A stretch of 64,000 nt of DNA from RGIG6178 sp045118975 (GTDB taxonomy: Bacteria > Bacillota_I > Bacilli_A > RFN20 > DUOF01), in the NCBI GenBank assembly GCA_045118975.1, contig JBGVCT010000010.1, positions 32,625 through 96,624 on the forward strand. Reading direction: 5' to 3'. Of this stretch, positions 16,442 through 25,690 are shown piece by piece. The notes beneath the pieces are model-generated. The model searched no databases. It had not been told where the DNA came from and worked only from the letters and a program-made list of their open reading frames with translations. A program made the position numbers and the translations under genes. Position 1 is the stretch's first letter. Each line of letters begins with the position of its first letter.

Positions 16442-17630
16442 CTAAAAAGTCACTTCCTTTACTAGCAGTTTCAATAAACTTATCTATTTCTTCTTCAGTG
16501 TTATAAAAATATAAACTACATCTAAGAGATGCATATGTTCCCATAACTCCATCAATTAGCTTAGCACAATGTTGACCAGCTCTTAGACAAATATCATACT
16601 TTCCAAATAAACTAGCCGCATCTTGAGCAAATACATCTTTAACATTAAATGAGATTGTATAGGCATCTGGGTCATCATTGTAGAGAATTATATTATCTAG
16701 TTTTCTAAGTCCCTCTAGAGCTCTAAGTCTTAATTTTCTTTCTACTTCTTCAATGTAGTCCATACCTATATTGTTTAAATAATTAACTATTGCTCTAAAT
16801 CCAAATATACCTTCAATATTAGGTGTGCCAGCCTCAAATTTTCTAACCGAATTATAAGGGTCATATTTAGTATCTTTACTAAACTTCTTATTCATACCAC
16901 CACCCAAATTATAAGGATCAGTATTTGCTAAGTGTTCTTCTTTTCCATATAAGGCCCCAATTCCTGTAGGACCACCTAGTTTATGAGCACTAAAGACATA
17001 GAAGTCACAATCAATATCTTTTACATCTACTTTTATATGTGGAGTAGATTGAGCTCCATCTAAGATAAATATAATATTATGTTCATGAGCAATTTTAGCA
17101 ATCTCTTTAGCATCAATTTTATATCCCAAAACATTTGAAATATAGGCAAGAGAAATAACCTTAGTTTTATCTGTAATAGATTTTCTTACAGCATCTATTG
17201 TAATTTTATCTCCTTCAAGCTCAACATATTTAACTTTAGCATTCTTTTGATGAGCAATCTTAAACCATGGCAACACATTAGAAGCATGCTCAAGTTCACT
17301 AATAAGAATTTCATCACCTTCATTAATGATGTTTGAAACAAACCCATTAGCTATTATATTAAGTCCTTCCGTAGTACCAGAGATAAATGCCACTTCATTA
17401 TCGTTTGCCCCAATAAAGGAAGCTACATCTTTTCTAGCTTCTGCAATTTCTTTATCAACTAAATATGACAAATGATAATCTCCTCTATGAGCATTACAAG
17501 AAAGATTAGAATAGTAATATGTAACTGCATCAATAACACATTGTGGTTTTAAAGCTGTTGCAGCATTATCAAAAAATATAGTATTAGGATTATTTTTAAA
17601 AAACGGATAATCTAATCTATAATCTTTCAT
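16428..17630 (-). CDS. sufS: SufS, cysteine desulfurase
   Basis: PLP enzyme that removes sulfur from cysteine for the Suf pathway. The 400-aa protein has the class-V aminotransferase fold. PLP-lysine is Lys217 in FSAHKLGGPTG, the cofactor histidine is in ELEHASN, LDGAQSTPH is present, and the catalytic Cys is in RAGQHCAKL (about 355), the short group II form. It lies between sufD and sufU. A GAGGATG site precedes the ATG. Confidence 0.97.
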   Translation of the reverse strand: MKDYRLDYPFFKNNPNTIFFDNAATALKPQCVIDAVTYYYSNLSCNAHRGDYHLSYLVDKEIAEARKDVASFIGANDNEVAFISGTTEGLNIIANGFVSNIINEGDEILISELEHASNVLPWFKIAHQKNAKVKYVELEGDKITIDAVRKSITDKTKVISLAYISNVLGYKIDAKEIAKIAHEHNIIFILDGAQSTPHIKVDVKDIDCDFYVFSAHKLGGPTGIGALYGKEEHLANTDPYNLGGGMNKKFSKDTKYDPYNSVRKFEAGTPNIEGIFGFRAIVNYLNNIGMDYIEEVERKLRLRALEGLRKLDNIILYNDDPDAYTISFNVKDVFAQDAASLFGKYDICLRAGQHCAKLIDGVMGTYASLRCSLYFYNTEEEIDKFIETASKGSDFLDAYF

Positions 17631-17634
17631 AATT

Positions 17635-18372
17635 TCACATCCTCTCTAACAATTCTTCTCTTATTTTTTTATCATTTATTTTTTCTATCATGTAACTAAT
17701 CTTACCCATACTAACTAAATTTCTAGCTACACTCTCTTCAATACCTCTACTTGTTAAGTAAAATAATGTTTCCTCATCAATCATTCCAATACTTGATCCA
17801 TGATTTGCCTTAACATCATTTTCTTCAATCTCTAGAATTGGATTATTAATCCCAACGCTTTCCTTATCAAATAACAATATCTTACTATTTTGATTCACTA
17901 CACTTCTTTTTGCTCCTTGTTTGATATAAGAAGTAATATCATATTTTAATTTTGAAGTATCCTCAACTATACCAAAACAATCTATTTTAACACCTGTATC
18001 TCCTGTAATATTTTCACTTCTTATAAAGTAATCCTTATTAACATTCTTTTTAGAAATACAAGCCACACTAAAATCAATCTCATCTTTATAACCTTTTGTT
18101 ATAAGATTATATATTTCAGAGCCATTATTACTTTCTAAATCAATAACTCTAATGACACACTTTCCATTTTCAGTAGTAATTACATTTTTTCCCTCATGAG
18201 CTAATCCCTTTACATATGAGTACTCTAATTCCCCATTAACTATATTAATTGTTTTAGATGAACATGAAGTATCCGTAATAATAGCTCTACAATTATTTAT
18301 ATTAATTTGGATATCGTTTGCTTGTGAAGATATCACAAGTTCTGTATCTTTTTCTATATTAATTACTTCCAT
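17635..18372 (-). CDS. sufD: SufD, short form
   Basis: SufD is the partner of SufB on the scaffold. This one is only 245 aa, while SufD is usually 350-430 aa, so the N-terminal domain seems to be missing and only the beta-helix core with the C-terminal helical tail remains. The tail DEETLFYLTSRGIEESVARNLVSMG is clearly SufB/SufD-like. The middle contains short beta repeats (NIVNGEL, EYSYVKG, NNGSEIY). It overlaps sufC by 14 bases. The identity rests on position and tail; the reduction looks genuine since no in-frame extension is available. Confidence 0.82.
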   Translation of the reverse strand: MEVINIEKDTELVISSQANDIQININNCRAIITDTSCSSKTINIVNGELEYSYVKGLAHEGKNVITTENGKCVIRVIDLESNNGSEIYNLITKGYKDEIDFSVACISKKNVNKDYFIRSENITGDTGVKIDCFGIVEDTSKLKYDITSYIKQGAKRSVVNQNSKILLFDKESVGINNPILEIEENDVKANHGSSIGMIDEETLFYLTSRGIEESVARNLVSMGKISYMIEKINDKKIREELLERM

Positions 18373-19192
18373 TGCTGATACTTTCCTTTACTGCACAAGT
18401 TCCCAAAACAACTCTTGGCTTGTCTTCTTTTTTGCTAATACTAACACCAAATTCTTTTTCAACCCAACTATATCCATTAGCATCTACTTTTTCAATAAGA
18501 GAATAATCACCACTAGTAACAATTCTTCCATCCACTATTATATGAACATGAGTGGGTTTAACTTCTTTATATAATTTAGAATAGTGAGAAATAATTAAAG
18601 CACTGAATTCATCATTTTTACTATTATTTAACGCATTAGATACCATATTTAATCCATCTACATCTAAACCAGAATCAATTTCATCAATTAAAGCAAGTGA
18701 TGGATTTAATAACTTCATTTGAAGTATTTCATTTCTCTTCTTTTCTCCCCCTGAGAATCCCTCATTTAGATTTCTATGAATCAAATTAGAATCAAATCCA
18801 ACTTCTTCACTAGCAACCTCAACTTCTTTTATAAATTTATATAAACTTACAGGCTTATCCATTCTTGCATTAATTGCACTCTTTAAGAAATCAATATTTT
18901 TAACTCCACTAATTTCAAGTGGGTGTTGCATAGCAAAAAAGATTCCTTTTTTACTTCTAGTATCAACGCTTAAAGATAATAAGTCTTCATCATTATATGT
19001 AATACTCCCAGAATCAACAACATATCTAGGGTGCCCCATAATAACATTTAAAAGAGTTGACTTACCATGACCATTAGGTCCAATAAGAGCATGTATCTCT
19101 CCTTTATTAATTTCAAGATTAACACCTTTTAATATTTTTTTATCATCAACACTTACTTCTAAGTCCTTAATTACAAGTTTATTCACAAACAT
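18359..19192 (-). CDS. sufC: SufC, ABC-type ATPase of Fe-S assembly
   Basis: Cytoplasmic ABC ATPase that drives the SufBC2D complex. Walker A is GPNGHGKST, Q-loop FAMQHP, signature FSGGEKKRNE, Walker B ALIDEIDSGLD, and the H-loop is in LIISHYSK. The frame is open from 19231, but the promoter at 19211-19239 puts the transcript start near 19204, so the start is the ATG at 19190-19192 (GGAAGG upstream; 277 aa). A GTG two codons later is the alternative. It is the first gene of sufCDSUB. Confidence 0.95.
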   Translation of the reverse strand: MFVNKLVIKDLEVSVDDKKILKGVNLEINKGEIHALIGPNGHGKSTLLNVIMGHPRYVVDSGSITYNDEDLLSLSVDTRSKKGIFFAMQHPLEISGVKNIDFLKSAINARMDKPVSLYKFIKEVEVASEEVGFDSNLIHRNLNEGFSGGEKKRNEILQMKLLNPSLALIDEIDSGLDVDGLNMVSNALNNSKNDEFSALIISHYSKLYKEVKPTHVHIIVDGRIVTSGDYSLIEKVDANGYSWVEKEFGVSISKKEDKPRVVLGTCAVKESISNGSN

Positions 19193-19210
19193 CTTCCTTC
19201 CAACTCTACT

Positions 19211-19239
19211 ATTGTACCCTCTTTTAATCAAAATTACAA
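19211..19239 (-). promoter_or_regulatory. Promoter of the suf operon
   Basis: Minus strand -35 TTGTAA (19234-19239), 17-base spacer, -10 TACAAT (19211-19216). It decides the sufC start. A perfect inverted repeat lies directly upstream at 19242-19268. Confidence 0.72.
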
Positions 19240-19241
19240 TT

Positions 19242-19268
19242 ATCTATATAATATAGAATTATATAGAT
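19242..19268. repeat. Perfect 11-bp inverted repeat upstream of the suf promoter
   Basis: Arms ATCTATATAAT and ATTATATAGAT, separated by ATAGA. It sits 3 bases upstream of the suf -35 box and one base after the preceding gene's stop. The hairpin is AT-only apart from two pairs and has no T-run, so an operator is more likely than a terminator. It does not resemble a Fur or IscR box. Confidence 0.5.
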
Positions 19269-19523
19269 TTATCTAGTTTTACTATTATTAGCAGTTAGTT
19301 TCCTATATCTTTGTAGGCAACACTTACAAACATATCCCTCACCATGTTCTTTCAAAAACTCTTCTATATCATAATTTTCAAAAGCTCTAGTATCTTGAAT
19401 ATGCTTATTACACAAACTTTTATTATTAACATAGCAGTGTAATTTTGCATTATACCTTATGTAATCATTATTAGTTAAATTACTCTGATGAGTTGGTAAT
19501 TGCCAAAAATAATTACTTTTCAT
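19269..19523 (-). CDS. Small Cys-rich hypothetical protein, 84 aa
   Basis: Not recognised. It carries a possible metal-binding set: Cys in LHCYVNN, Cys in SLCNKH, and a C-terminal CKCC cluster (YVCKCCLQRY), with histidines near HIQD and LHC. Treble-clef or rubredoxin-like zinc binding is possible but unproven. The start overlaps the end of the phosphodiesterase gene by 11 bases, so the two form an operon. Confidence 0.6.
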   Translation of the reverse strand: MKSNYFWQLPTHQSNLTNNDYIRYNAKLHCYVNNKSLCNKHIQDTRAFENYDIEEFLKEHGEGYVCKCCLQRYRKLTANNSKTR

Positions 19524-20055
19524 TAATCTTCACCTCAACTAATTTTTCTTCACTAAATAAATCATAACTCCTGTATACTCCATCTTCAATGATAGCATAA
19601 CTATAATGCCCATCTTTTGGTATAGACAAAGACCCCAAATTAATACAAGTTATATTTCCATAAACATTAACTTCATTCACATGATAATGTCCATAAAGCA
19701 TGTAATAGTCTTGCCTATCCAAGGAAACATTGCTCTTGTTATAAATATGTCCATGAGTTATCAAAAACTTAACTCCATCAATATTCATCCACAAATGATT
19801 CTCTATTTTAAAATCTAGAACCATCAAATCAACATCAGCATCACAATTACCTCTAACAGCAATGATTTTTTCTTTATTTTCATTCAAAATTGTAATAACT
19901 TCTTTAGGATTATATTCATTTGGCAAATCATTTCTAGGTCCATGATATAATATATCTCCTAAGATAATAAGTTTATCATAAACATTAACTTTATTTAAAA
20001 CTTGTTTTAAATATTTACTACTACCATGTATATCTGTCAAAACTAAATATTTCAT
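19513..20055 (-). CDS. YfcE/MJ0936-family metallophosphodiesterase
   Basis: 180-aa calcineurin-like phosphoesterase. It shows the metal-binding pattern TDIHGS (Asp8, His10), ILGDIL (Asp), RGNCD (Asn-Cys-Asp), ITHGH and YGHYH, in the usual spacing. Members hydrolyse phosphodiester model substrates; the natural one is unclear. A GGTGA ribosome site precedes the ATG. It overlaps the small Cys-rich gene and is divergent from the radical-SAM gene. Confidence 0.88.
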   Translation of the reverse strand: MKYLVLTDIHGSSKYLKQVLNKVNVYDKLIILGDILYHGPRNDLPNEYNPKEVITILNENKEKIIAVRGNCDADVDLMVLDFKIENHLWMNIDGVKFLITHGHIYNKSNVSLDRQDYYMLYGHYHVNEVNVYGNITCINLGSLSIPKDGHYSYAIIEDGVYRSYDLFSEEKLVEVKINEK

Positions 20056-20114
20056 TTATATCACCACTTAAAATATATCATAAAATGTGTTATCATTAAA
20101 CATAGGTGAGATAA

Positions 20115-21047
20115 ATGTTTAAGTATTCAAACACAAATAAAAGATATCATACCTTTGATTACTACCTTAAGCAAAAATACGGGAGTAAAGTTTTTAAAGT
20201 ATCCTTGAACGCAGGTTTTTCTTGTCCAAATAGAGATGGTAGAAAAGGTGTTAGAGGTTGTGCCTTTTGCTCTAGTTTTGGTGGTGGAGAAAATGGAGGC
20301 AATGTTGAAGAAAACTTAAATACTCAATTTGAAAACATTAAAAAAATCATGCAATTAAAATGGCCTAATGGAAAATGTATTGCTTACTTTCAAGCCTTTT
20401 CTAACACATATGCTCCTATTGAAAAACTCAAAGAAATTTATGATCCTTTTTTCAATAGAGATGATATTGTAGCTATCTCTATTGCTACTAGAGCAGATTG
20501 CTTGGATGATCATATAATTGATTATTTATCTTCATTAAACAAAAAGAAGGAACTTTGGATAGAAATTGGTCTTCAAACATTCAACGAGGAGAGTGCAAAA
20601 AGATTTAATAGAGGCTACGACAATGCCTTATTTATCGATAGAGTAAATATGCTTAGAAAGCATAATATAAATGTCACTATACATATCATAAATGGATTAA
20701 AAGGCGAAACTGAGCAAGATATGATAAACACTTGTATAGAATTAAATAAATTAGACATTCAAGGAATAAAAATTCATTCCTTAAATATTGTGAAAGGCTC
20801 TATTTGGGGAGATGAATATTTAACCAATCCCTTCCCTATTATAACTAGAGAAGAATACATTAATACAGTAATAAAACAACTCGAAGTACTAAGGGAAGAA
20901 ATAGTTATTCAAAGACTAACTTCAGATCCTATAATGGATGAATTAATAGCGCCTTTATGGAATAATAATAAAACTCAACTTTTAAATGATATAGATAAAG
21001 AAATGGTAAAAAGAAATACCTATCAAGGTATAAAAAAAGAGTTCTAA
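20115..21047 (+). CDS. Radical SAM protein, TIGR01212 (YhcC/YtqA) family
   Basis: 310 aa. The cluster motif is SCPNRDGRKGVRGCAFC, i.e. C-x11-C-x2-C (Cys 37, 49, 52), typical of this family and unlike the common CxxxCxxC. Other matches are GKCIAYFQAFSNTYAP, IATRADCL, and IGLQTFNEESAKRFNRG. The reaction of the family is unknown; a tRNA or metabolic modification is often suspected. AGGTGAG precedes the ATG. It ends convergent with the zinc-ribbon gene at a shared hairpin. Confidence 0.85.
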   Translation: MFKYSNTNKRYHTFDYYLKQKYGSKVFKVSLNAGFSCPNRDGRKGVRGCAFCSSFGGGENGGNVEENLNTQFENIKKIMQLKWPNGKCIAYFQAFSNTYAPIEKLKEIYDPFFNRDDIVAISIATRADCLDDHIIDYLSSLNKKKELWIEIGLQTFNEESAKRFNRGYDNALFIDRVNMLRKHNINVTIHIINGLKGETEQDMINTCIELNKLDIQGIKIHSLNIVKGSIWGDEYLTNPFPIITREEYINTVIKQLEVLREEIVIQRLTSDPIMDELIAPLWNNNKTQLLNDIDKEMVKRNTYQGIKKEF

Positions 21048-21070
21048 CTTGAACTCTTTTATTTTTTATT
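21032..21070. terminator. Terminator shared by two convergent genes
   Basis: Perfect 10-bp stem AAAAGAGTTC/GAACTCTTTT with a 6-base loop. The plus strand has a T-rich tail, the minus strand a run of T. The stop of the radical-SAM gene is in the loop. Confidence 0.82.
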
Positions 21071-21950
21071 ATCTTAATTGTGCTCCACAGTTATTACACT
21101 TTTTAGTGCCTGGTTCATGAATTGTTCCACAATATTTACATGAACTAGAACTTGAAGGAATTGGACCACTTGTTGAAGTTGATGAAGTTGTAGATGTTGA
21201 AGACTTCTTAGAACTTTTTACAACAATCACAATTACTAATACAATAAGAACTCCTGATATAGTTAAGCAAACAAATGAAGCTGTCTTTAAAGATGAAGTA
21301 TCTCCATCTGTAATAACATATAATGAGAATTCTTCTAATTCAACATTTTTAAACGCAACATCAATAGATTCAATTTCATTTACATATCTAACATCAAATT
21401 TTCTATCTAGAGCTAACTCTATAGGTCCACCATTTTGTAAAGCCATTGCCTCTTCATAAGTATATACTGAGAATGTTTCATACTTTAATCCACCTGGAAC
21501 TAATCTATATTCAATATAGTACTTATCAACTTCATTGTCATAATATTTATTTACTACAATACCTTCATGAATATATCCTTTTTCTTCGGCATTCTCAATC
21601 AAATCTTGATAGTAGTTATAATCTTGAATTGCTTCATCAACCCACTCTTGTTCTTGAGCAATATTACCACGAAGTCCAAGACCAGCAATTCCTAAGAAAA
21701 TAGCAAAGAAAATCATTACCGCAATCAATCCAGATAGTGGGCTAGAACTTCCACCATATCCATATCCACCATAATAGTGATGATGATGTCTTCTAGGTCC
21801 TATATATACTGTATGACTATGGTGATGATGTCCACCAAATCCACCACGTGAACTTCCACCGAATGATGATCTACTAGAACGTCCTCCTCCAGAAAAACCT
21901 CCACCACGGCTGCCGCCTCCGCCGCCACCGCTTCTAAATCCTCTTCCCAT
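21069..21950 (-). CDS. Gly/Ser/His-rich membrane protein with zinc ribbon
   Basis: 293 aa, not assigned to a known function. The N-terminus is low complexity (GGG, SRGG and poly-His blocks, residues 1-70). It is followed by membrane segment 1 (about 72-93, LSGLIAVMIFFAIFLGIAGL), an extracytoplasmic domain with DYNYYQDLIENAEEKGY, segment 2 (about 228-250), a Ser/Thr linker and a C-terminal zinc ribbon (Cys 271/274 and 285/288). The ribosome site is GTAGGAGG. The local base use around the Gly tract is much richer in G/C, simply because of the codons. Confidence 0.65.
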   Translation of the reverse strand: MGRGFRSGGGGGGSRGGGFSGGGRSSRSSFGGSSRGGFGGHHHHSHTVYIGPRRHHHHYYGGYGYGGSSSPLSGLIAVMIFFAIFLGIAGLGLRGNIAQEQEWVDEAIQDYNYYQDLIENAEEKGYIHEGIVVNKYYDNEVDKYYIEYRLVPGGLKYETFSVYTYEEAMALQNGGPIELALDRKFDVRYVNEIESIDVAFKNVELEEFSLYVITDGDTSSLKTASFVCLTISGVLIVLVIVIVVKSSKKSSTSTTSSTSTSGPIPSSSSSCKYCGTIHEPGTKKCNNCGAQLR

Positions 21951-22137
21951 ATTAATTACCTCCTACATAATTATCTACCAATTATTATACATTTATAATT
22001 ATACATTGTAATTATAAAATTCCCCTCTACTTTTACATTAATTTTTTTGTTTTTTATTCTTATTTGTATAATCTTTTAATAAAGGTAAATAATATTAATG
22101 TACAACTTAATTTGTACAAGGGGTATTTTTAAATGAA

Positions 22138-22160
22138 AAGGGTCCATAAGGACCCTGCTT
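22138..22160 (-). terminator. Terminator after the Ca2+ ATPase gene
   Basis: GGGTCC/GGACCC stem with a 4-base loop, followed on the minus strand by TTTT. It is placed directly after the gene's stop. Confidence 0.85.
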
Positions 22161-22162
22161 TT

Positions 22163-24775
22163 TTATTTCTTAATTATTCTTTTAACTAGCTTATATACTT
22201 CTATCATTGCAACAACTGAAAAAGCAAATCCTAATGAAACTAGTAAAGGCACAATACCTAAAGCTTCAAGTTTAAATACGTTATTTAATCCAGGAGTATA
22301 TATAACAATAAATTGAAGTGACATACCTACAATAAAGGCAATATTTAACATCTTATTATTAAATGTTTCTTTACTAAATATAGTTCCTTCACTCTTTACA
22401 TTAAATGCATGGAATAATTGCGCTGATGACAAAGTCATAAATGCCATAGTTTGAGCAAGAGATAACTCTCCTAGCAATAAATCTCCAACTAGATAACTAG
22501 CTAAAGTAATACCACCTACAAATAAACCTTCAACAGCAATATGGAATCCAAGCCTATTTGCAAAGAATCCTTCATCCTTATTTCTTGGCTTATCTTTCAT
22601 CACACTATCATTAGCTTTTTCCATACCAAGACCAAATGCTGGTAGACTATCAGTAATCAAGTTAATCCATAATAAGTGAATTGGTAAAAGAGGTAATCCT
22701 AAAGAAGCACTACTAACTACTGAAAGTAAACTAGCGACAAAAATAGTAATAACTTCACCAATGTTACTTGCAAGTAAGTATTTAACACATTTTTTAACGT
22801 TACTATAAATTCCTCTTCCCTCTTTAACAGCTTCAACGATAGTGTTAAAGTTATCATCCATTAAAATCATATCACTAGCTTCTTTACTAACATCAGTTCC
22901 TGTAATACCCATTGCACAACCAATATCAGCAAGTTTTAATGCTGGAGCATCATTTACTCCATCACCAGTCATTGCAACTGTCTTTCCTTTTTTCTTCCAA
23001 GCCTTAACAATTCTAACCTTATCACTTGGAGCAACACGAGCATATACACAATATTTTTCAATATTAGCATCTAACTCTTCTTCACTTAATTCATTTAATT
23101 CAAGAGAAGTAATAACCTTATCTTCCTCACTTGATATAATTCCTAAATCTCTAGCAATTGCTGCAGCGGTAGTCTTATGGTCACCTGTAATCATAATAGT
23201 TCTAATACCTGCCCCCTTAGCAATTCTAATAGAGTCTTTTACTTCTTCTCTACTTGGATCTATCATTCCAACAAATCCAACAATTTCCAAATCATTTTCA
23301 TCTTCTAAACTTAAATCTTTTACTTTATCAAGTTTTTTAATACCTATAGCCAATACTCTTAAAGCTTCATTAGCCATAATTTCACTAGCCTCAATATATT
23401 TTTCTTTTTGCTTTTTAGTCAATGTGCTTCTTTCAAGAATAATATCGAAAGCACCTTTTGTAATAAGTAAGTTTTCTTTTTTATACTTTACAAGTACACT
23501 CATTAACTTTCTATCACTATCAAAAGGTAATTCTTTTAATTCCTCAATTTGACTAATATCAAGTCCATAAGCATTATTTACATCTAATAGTGCTAATTCA
23601 GTTGGATCACCAATTCTTTTATCTCCCTCAATTTTTGCACTACAACATAAAGCAAAATATGCTAGCATCTCTTTTTCTTTATCATTTGCTTCACTAGGAT
23701 TTTTAACTTCATCAACATATAATCTAGTAACTGTCATTTTGTTTTGAGTCAATGTACCAGTTTTATCACTACAAATAATTTGAGTTGAACCCAAAGTTTC
23801 TACAGCAGGTAACTTTTTAACAATAGCATTTCTTTTTGCCATCTTTTCTACTCCTAGAGCCAAAACAACAGTAACAACTGTAGCAAGTCCCTCTGGAATT
23901 GCAGCAACAGCTAAAGCAACTGCACTCTTAAATGCCTCTAAAGCAACCATGCCATCGAATGTCTTAAATGGTTGCATATTAGTTCCTGAAATATATTCTA
24001 AAGCAAATACTATCAAGCATATAAAGATACACATAATACCAATTGTTTTACCAACTTGAGTAAGTTTATCTTGAAGTGGTGTAGTATTCTTTTCTGAAGT
24101 TGATAGCATTGAAGCAATGTGACCAATTTCAGTATCCATACCAATACTTGTAACTAAACATTTAGCATTACCATTAGTAATATAGCAAGAAGAGAATAAC
24201 ATATTATGTCTATCTCCAATAGGAACGTTTTCTTCATTAATAACTTTATTATTCTTCTCAACAGGTAAACTTTCACCTGTTAAACTAGCCTCATCTACAG
24301 TTAAATTGTTACATTCTATAATTCTACAATCACTAGGAACAATATCTCCAGCCTCTAATACAAGTAAATCACCAACTGTAATATCTTCACTAGCCACAAC
24401 AGTAATTTTACCATTTCTTATAACTTTACAGTTAGGTGAAGACATTTTCTTTAATGCCTCAAGTGATTTCTCAGCCTTATTTTCTTGAACAACACCCAAA
24501 ATAGCATTAATTAATACAACAACTAAAATAATCAAACTCTCTACCCACTCTTCAGGATCCAAAATAATAGATATAACTGCCGCAGCAATAAGGATAAGAA
24601 TTAAAACATCTTTAAATTGAAGTAAAAATTTAACAAATAAACTTACTTTTTTTCCTTCTTTTAAAGCATTTTTTCCATATTTTTCTTGATTAACGCTCAC
24701 CTTTATATCATCTAATCCAGTTTGCGTATTAGTTTCTAAAATACTTGCAACTTCTTCAATTGATTTATTAAACAT
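22163..24775 (-). CDS. P-type Ca2+-transporting ATPase
   Basis: 870-aa SERCA/PMCA-type pump exporting Ca2+. TGES occurs in DEASLTGESLPVEK. The phosphorylated Asp is in SDKTGTLTQNKMTV. MITGDHKTTAAAIA and MTGDGVNDAPALKLADIG form the hinge. PEGL in segment 4 (VAAIPEGLATVV) and NLITDSLPA in segment 6 are the Ca2+-site motifs. About ten membrane segments. The ATG at 24773-24775 follows AAAGGTGA; the longer frame only extends into the ribosome site. Ca2+ handling also matters in spores, but no direct link is visible. Confidence 0.93.
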   Translation of the reverse strand: MFNKSIEEVASILETNTQTGLDDIKVSVNQEKYGKNALKEGKKVSLFVKFLLQFKDVLILILIAAAVISIILDPEEWVESLIILVVVLINAILGVVQENKAEKSLEALKKMSSPNCKVIRNGKITVVASEDITVGDLLVLEAGDIVPSDCRIIECNNLTVDEASLTGESLPVEKNNKVINEENVPIGDRHNMLFSSCYITNGNAKCLVTSIGMDTEIGHIASMLSTSEKNTTPLQDKLTQVGKTIGIMCIFICLIVFALEYISGTNMQPFKTFDGMVALEAFKSAVALAVAAIPEGLATVVTVVLALGVEKMAKRNAIVKKLPAVETLGSTQIICSDKTGTLTQNKMTVTRLYVDEVKNPSEANDKEKEMLAYFALCCSAKIEGDKRIGDPTELALLDVNNAYGLDISQIEELKELPFDSDRKLMSVLVKYKKENLLITKGAFDIILERSTLTKKQKEKYIEASEIMANEALRVLAIGIKKLDKVKDLSLEDENDLEIVGFVGMIDPSREEVKDSIRIAKGAGIRTIMITGDHKTTAAAIARDLGIISSEEDKVITSLELNELSEEELDANIEKYCVYARVAPSDKVRIVKAWKKKGKTVAMTGDGVNDAPALKLADIGCAMGITGTDVSKEASDMILMDDNFNTIVEAVKEGRGIYSNVKKCVKYLLASNIGEVITIFVASLLSVVSSASLGLPLLPIHLLWINLITDSLPAFGLGMEKANDSVMKDKPRNKDEGFFANRLGFHIAVEGLFVGGITLASYLVGDLLLGELSLAQTMAFMTLSSAQLFHAFNVKSEGTIFSKETFNNKMLNIAFIVGMSLQFIVIYTPGLNNVFKLEALGIVPLLVSLGFAFSVVAMIEVYKLVKRIIKK

Positions 24776-24835
24776 TATAATCACCTTTTCCTATTATACT
24801 AAATCTTATTAATCATAGTAACAAAAGAATAAAAA

Positions 24836-24858
24836 ATCTTATAGATATTCTATAAGAT
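24836..24858 (-). terminator. Terminator after degV
   Basis: 9-bp stem ATCTTATAG/CTATAAGAT with 5-base loop, then six T on the minus strand. Confidence 0.78.
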
Positions 24859-25682
24859 CATTTATTAACTATTGAAAAACTTAATCCTTCTTCTCCCAAG
24901 CATAGATTAAGGAAAGAATCTGCTTTAATAATTTGCACATCTATATTACTACATTTCCTTTTTAGAGATTTCTTTATCGCTTCTGCTTTTTCCCTATTCT
25001 CAACATAATGAATAATAACCATATTCTCCTTAGTATTAGATATATTATCAACAATATTATCTTCTAGAATACTATAACCAACATCTAATTTTGATGAATT
25101 AAAACTAACTTTAGTATCTCCATTTAAAAGATTCATAATTGGATATCTATCCTTATATGTTAAATACTTACATCTTAAATCTTTGCAAATATCTTGAGAA
25201 TAAAGAAACGGAAAATTAGCAATAACATATGTTGATTTAATTTCTCTTTTTACTATTTCTAAATAATTATACGTTTGCTTAAACCCAAATCCTTCATCAA
25301 TTTTCTCAAGAGCCAGCATTACAAGTAGTGTTAATCCACTACCGACATTTAAACTATCAACTACTTTAAAAGCAAATGAAGACAACTCATTTCTAAGTTT
25401 TTCTATTTCTTCATATTCCTTAGATAACTTAGAACTAATAGTAATATATAAAACATCATCGCCTTGATTTATATATTTTAAAACAGTTTCTCTTACTTGT
25501 AAGATATCTGGTTTATGGATGTTTAGAGAAAAAGGAACTTCTCCAGCCACATTCGACTCTACTAGTTCCATTTTTCTTCCATCTTGTAATTCAATATTTA
25601 ATGGCACTACACATACATCTTTTCTTTTAACTACCGCACTAGGCAAACTAGCACCATTATCTACTATAACTACTATACTCAT
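24858..25682 (-). CDS. DegV-family fatty-acid-binding protein
   Basis: 274 aa. The order is typical: N-terminal VVIVDNGASLP, the ITISSKLSKEYEE motif (usual TISS.LSGTY), VVDSLNVGSGLTLLV, then a second lobe with YSILEDNIV and VIIHYVE. DegV proteins bind a fatty acid and can hand it to the FakA kinase. The family signature is somewhat degenerate here (ISSKLSKEYE rather than ISSGLSGTY). It starts 8 bases after parC, so it belongs to that transcript. Confidence 0.8.
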   Translation of the reverse strand: MSIVVIVDNGASLPSAVVKRKDVCVVPLNIELQDGRKMELVESNVAGEVPFSLNIHKPDILQVRETVLKYINQGDDVLYITISSKLSKEYEEIEKLRNELSSFAFKVVDSLNVGSGLTLLVMLALEKIDEGFGFKQTYNYLEIVKREIKSTYVIANFPFLYSQDICKDLRCKYLTYKDRYPIMNLLNGDTKVSFNSSKLDVGYSILEDNIVDNISNTKENMVIIHYVENREKAEAIKKSLKRKCSNIDVQIIKADSFLNLCLGEEGLSFSIVNK

Positions 25683-25690
25683 ATTTTCCC

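Noticed and set aside
19193..19231. Longer sufC start (MIKRGYNSRVGRK...)
   Set aside because: The promoter -10 lies inside this stretch, so the RNA would not contain it.
22842..23552. 236-aa plus-strand frame
   Set aside because: Ser/Leu-rich antisense shadow of the Ca2+ ATPase gene, without start signals.
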